This document shows, one piece after another, positions 6,852 through 9,253 of a DNA stretch of 9,253 bases (position 1 is its first letter; every line of letters begins with the position of its first letter). This DNA comes from Thiotrichaceae bacterium (GTDB lineage: Bacteria > Pseudomonadota > Gammaproteobacteria > SZUA-229): contig NVWZ01000029.1 of assembly GCA_002746365.1 (NCBI GenBank), positions 7,775-17,027 on the forward strand, read 5' to 3'. The translations under genes and the position numbers were made by a program. Under the pieces are notes generated by a model. That model saw only the letters and a list, made by a program, of their open reading frames with translations, did no database searches and was not told where the DNA came from.

Positions 6852-7940
6852 ATGAGCGTGACCAAAGAACAAGTTGAATCAGCCTTAAAACAATATATCG
6901 ACCCGTATCTTGAGAAAGATCCTGTCACTGCTGGCGTGGTTAAAGATATTGTGATAGATGGCGAAAGCGTCAAAGTTAAAATTGTTCTGGGTTATCCCGC
7001 TTTTGGTTTTGTTGATGAATTATCTGCTGACTTAAAAGAGAAAATCGAAGCAGTAGATGGTGTATCTTCAGCTGAGGTTGATGCCAGTTGGAAAATTGAT
7101 AGTCACAGTGTGCAGGGTGGCATGAACCCGCTAGAAGGCATCAAGAATGTGATTGCTGTTGCTTCCGGTAAAGGCGGTGTGGGTAAATCAACCACATCGG
7201 TTAATCTGGCGTTGGCGCTGCAGATGGAAGGTGCGCGTGTGGGTATTCTGGATGCCGATATTTATGGTCCCAGTGTGCCTCGTATGTTAGGTATTGAAGG
7301 CAAGCCTGATTCAGCAGACGGTAAAACGCTGGAGCCGATGGGTGGTCACGGTTTGCAGGCGATGTCGATGGGTTTCATGATTGACGAAGAAACACCGATG
7401 ATTTGGCGTGGTCCGATGGTGACGCAGGCCTTAGAACAACTACTTCGCGATACACGCTGGAAATCACTGGACTATCTGATTATCGATCTGCCCCCAGGTA
7501 CCGGTGATGTGCAATTAACACTGGCGCAGAAAGTACCTGTTAGTGGTGCCGTTATCGTCACAACACCACAGGACATTGCGTTACTGGATGCACGTAAAGG
7601 TCTGAAAATGTTCGAGAAAGTTGAAGTGCCTGTTTTGGGTGTGGTCGAAAACATGAGCATTCACATCTGTTCAGAATGCGGTAATGCTGAACACATTTTC
7701 GGAAAGGGCGGTGGCCAAAAAATGTGTGAGTTGCACAATGTTGATTTTCTTGGCGCGTTACCGTTGGACATTGATATTCGTATCAATGCGGATGAAGGTC
7801 ATCCTTCAGTGGCGGAAGATCCAGAGAGTCAAGCATCGTTAATTTACCGAGATATCGCTAGACGTACAGCAGCGAAACTTTCACTTAAAGCGAAAGACTA
7901 CACCGCCAAGTTTCCGAATATCGTTATTCAAAATAATTAG
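6852..7940 (+). CDS. mrp: Iron-sulfur cluster carrier protein Mrp/ApbC
   Basis: This 362-residue cytoplasmic P-loop ATPase is a Mrp/ApbC-type scaffold that binds a 4Fe-4S cluster between two subunits and passes it to apoproteins. Residues about 4-85 form the DUF59/MIP18-like domain, including GYPAFGF. The NTPase domain has the deviant Walker A motif GKGGVGKST (106-114), LDADIYGPSVPRMLG (133-147), a Walker B region with DLPPGTGD (212-219), and the cluster-binding CSEC (C273, C276). Length and motifs are complete. The start is supported by GGAG at 6840-6843, 8 nt upstream. It has its own likely promoter and a strong terminator, so it appears to be a single-gene unit. It is a housekeeping gene with no evident link to CRISPR. 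Confidence 0.95.
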   Translation: MSVTKEQVESALKQYIDPYLEKDPVTAGVVKDIVIDGESVKVKIVLGYPAFGFVDELSADLKEKIEAVDGVSSAEVDASWKIDSHSVQGGMNPLEGIKNVIAVASGKGGVGKSTTSVNLALALQMEGARVGILDADIYGPSVPRMLGIEGKPDSADGKTLEPMGGHGLQAMSMGFMIDEETPMIWRGPMVTQALEQLLRDTRWKSLDYLIIDLPPGTGDVQLTLAQKVPVSGAVIVTTPQDIALLDARKGLKMFEKVEVPVLGVVENMSIHICSECGNAEHIFGKGGGQKMCELHNVDFLGALPLDIDIRINADEGHPSVAEDPESQASLIYRDIARRTAAKLSLKAKDYTAKFPNIVIQNN

Positions 7941-7958
7941 TATTCACCGTAATGTTAT

Positions 7959-8000
7959 AAAAAAACGGCATGTTCATGACCATGAACATGCCGTTTTTTT
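7959..8000 (+). terminator. Intrinsic terminator after mrp
   Basis: A perfect inverted repeat has 20-nt arms (7959-7978 and 7981-8000) around a central AC. The core stem pairs CGGCATGTTCATG with CATGAACATGCCG, flanked by seven A on the left and seven T on the right. It starts 18 nt after the mrp stop. The A and T tracts make it able to act in both directions. Confidence 0.95.
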
Positions 8001-8109
8001 ATTTTTCTTATGGTTTTCTTAAAATATTGTAAAACGTACCCTATCCAGTTTTAACTACGCTACAATGCTGTATAAGGCGCATTTAGGTGTGGTTGAATAT
8101 TAGAGTTTA

Positions 8110-8134
8110 GACTTCTCAACTTCGACGTCTCAAC
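8110..8134. repeat. Short direct repeat upstream of the sensor gene
   Basis: GACTTCTCAAC (8110-8120) and GACGTCTCAAC (8124-8134) differ at one base and are offset by 14 bp. They lie 39 bp before the sensor ATG and could be a regulator site, but nothing else supports this. The rest of the 172-bp gap between terminator and gene shows no clear promoter. Confidence 0.35.
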
Positions 8135-8172
8135 ACCGGACAATGCAATATTGTAAATCTTGTTATTAATCT

Positions 8173-9253
8173 ATGTTTAAACCACTCGTTATAAAAAAAT
8201 ATCTGCTTTTACCCTTTCTGGTCACTCTGTTGGCAATGGTAGTCGCTTTCCTTATATTTGACGGCTACCGCACTTTAATTGATACCTATGAACAGTCGCG
8301 TAGCATCATCGAACGGCAGAATATCACGCAGTCTGCGATGTCCAGAATGTATAAAGCGTCTCAGGAGCGTGCTATTACCCTGCTTGAAATGAGCCGGACA
8401 TCCGATGATTTTGATTTGGATGAAGCTAGACAACTTATGCGCCATCAGGCAGATATGTTTTTAACTGCGCGTGACGACATCACTTCTTTAGCTAGCTCTG
8501 ACGTAGAACTAGAACGCTATTTTCCCCAGTCACTACGTGACCTGTTGACAGAAAATGCAGCATTTCAAAATCAGGCTGCAGATCTGTTTGTGCAGAAAAA
8601 GCATAAAGCGGCTTTGCAAGTAATGGGGGAGTACGACCTGGCAGAGCAGATGGAAGTTCTTTCTGGTCTCGCGCTGATGAATACCCGGATAGATAATGAT
8701 GTAGAAAAAACATTGACCAAGCTAAATAAAGAAGTAGCAGATACAAAATTTGAATTTAAGTTGCTTGGCATTATTGCTTTCCTTGTTTTTACAACATTTA
8801 CCGTTACTATCATTTTGCGGTTACTGCATGGAAAAAATTCATTAAGTGGACGCATCAAGTATCAGGATATTCAATATAAAAGAATCGTCGATACCATACA
8901 AGATGGCATTATTACGATGAATAAGGACGGTGTTATTAGCAGTTTCAATCATGGTGCTGAAAAAATATTTGGTTATAAGGCTAAAGATATTATTGGCCTG
9001 AATTTCAAACAATTAATTGACAAAAGCGCCTATGTTTCGTTGGATAAATATATTGAAACGGTACTAGATGGTACCGATTCGTTGGGTTTAGGCATGGTTG
9101 GCAAACGGGTTAGTGATGAGCCGCTTACTTTACTCATTACCTTTTCAATGACAGGTCTGGATGGTGAGCAAGAACTAAGTGGTATTCTAAAAGATATTAC
9201 TCTGCAGAAAAAAAATGAAGAAGAGCAAATTAGAAAAAGTAAACTGGAATCGA
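8173..9253 (+). CDS. Membrane sensor protein with PAS domain (3' end outside window)
   Basis: This frame stays open from ATG 8173 to the window end, giving 360 residues. The preceding in-frame TAA at 8167-8169 makes this the first possible ATG, although no Shine-Dalgarno is obvious. Residues about 10-30 form one membrane helix and about 196-218 a second. Between them is a roughly 165-residue, mostly helical, probably periplasmic sensing region like those of four-helix-bundle chemoreceptors. A PAS domain spans about 235-343 (RIVDTIQDGIITMNKDGVI; FNHGAEKIFGY; DIIGLNF; GILKDIT), followed by a charged helical linker. The output domain is missing; histidine kinase, GGDEF and GGDEF-EAL outputs are all possible. 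It is separated from mrp by a strong terminator and so is transcribed independently. Confidence 0.88.
   Translation, partial: MFKPLVIKKYLLLPFLVTLLAMVVAFLIFDGYRTLIDTYEQSRSIIERQNITQSAMSRMYKASQERAITLLEMSRTSDDFDLDEARQLMRHQADMFLTARDDITSLASSDVELERYFPQSLRDLLTENAAFQNQAADLFVQKKHKAALQVMGEYDLAEQMEVLSGLALMNTRIDNDVEKTLTKLNKEVADTKFEFKLLGIIAFLVFTTFTVTIILRLLHGKNSLSGRIKYQDIQYKRIVDTIQDGIITMNKDGVISSFNHGAEKIFGYKAKDIIGLNFKQLIDKSAYVSLDKYIETVLDGTDSLGLGMVGKRVSDEPLTLLITFSMTGLDGEQELSGILKDITLQKKNEEEQIRKSKLES

Noticed and set aside
8049..8076. Possible promoter for the sensor gene using TACAAT (8061) or TATAAG (8071)
   Set aside because: No -35 box lies at an acceptable distance from either; I could not support it.
8492..8858. 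Minus-strand open frames opposite the PAS sensor gene
   Set aside because: The + strand frame has clear membrane segments and a PAS domain, so the reverse frames are chance.

Overview
This window is the adaptation half of a type I-C CRISPR-Cas locus followed by unrelated chromosomal genes. Every gene is on the + strand. The moderate base composition, a Mrp/ApbC of proteobacterial type and a membrane PAS sensor suggest a gammaproteobacterium, or a close proteobacterial relative. I cannot name a genus.

Layout: (1) 1-167, the C-terminal tail of a protein resembling the Virulence_RhuM family; (2) 164-814, cas4; (3) 804-1658, a Bro-N/DinD-like gene that is not a standard cas gene; (4) 1655-2671, cas1; (5) 2674-2967, cas2; (6) 2968-3144, the CRISPR leader; (7) 3145-6635, a CRISPR array of 54 repeats and 53 spacers whose last repeat is degenerate; (8) about 6636-6851, an AT-rich intergenic region with short repeats; (9) 6852-7940, mrp/apbC; (10) 7959-8000, a strong intrinsic terminator; (11) 8173 to the end, the N-terminal part of a membrane sensor with a PAS domain, cut by the window edge.

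The genes from the RhuM-like tail to cas2 are packed as one operon. Overlaps are 4, 11 and 4 bp and the last gap is 2 bp. Cas4, Cas1 and Cas2 should trim, select and insert new spacers at the leader-repeat junction at 3144/3145. The effector genes expected for I-C (cas3, cas5, cas8c, cas7) are not visible and would lie upstream if present. The 31-bp repeat and the Cas1/Cas2 sequences fit type I-C.

The most unusual point is that two genes of families better known from phages, DNA-damage responses and restriction-modification islands (RhuM-like and Bro-N/DinD-like) flank cas4 on both sides inside this tightly coupled operon. The leader also has four alternating copies of GTTAGC/GCTAAC, the array has an isolated exact spacer duplication, and the terminal repeat loses only its last seven bases. 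The mrp and PAS-sensor genes look like ordinary chromosomal neighbours.
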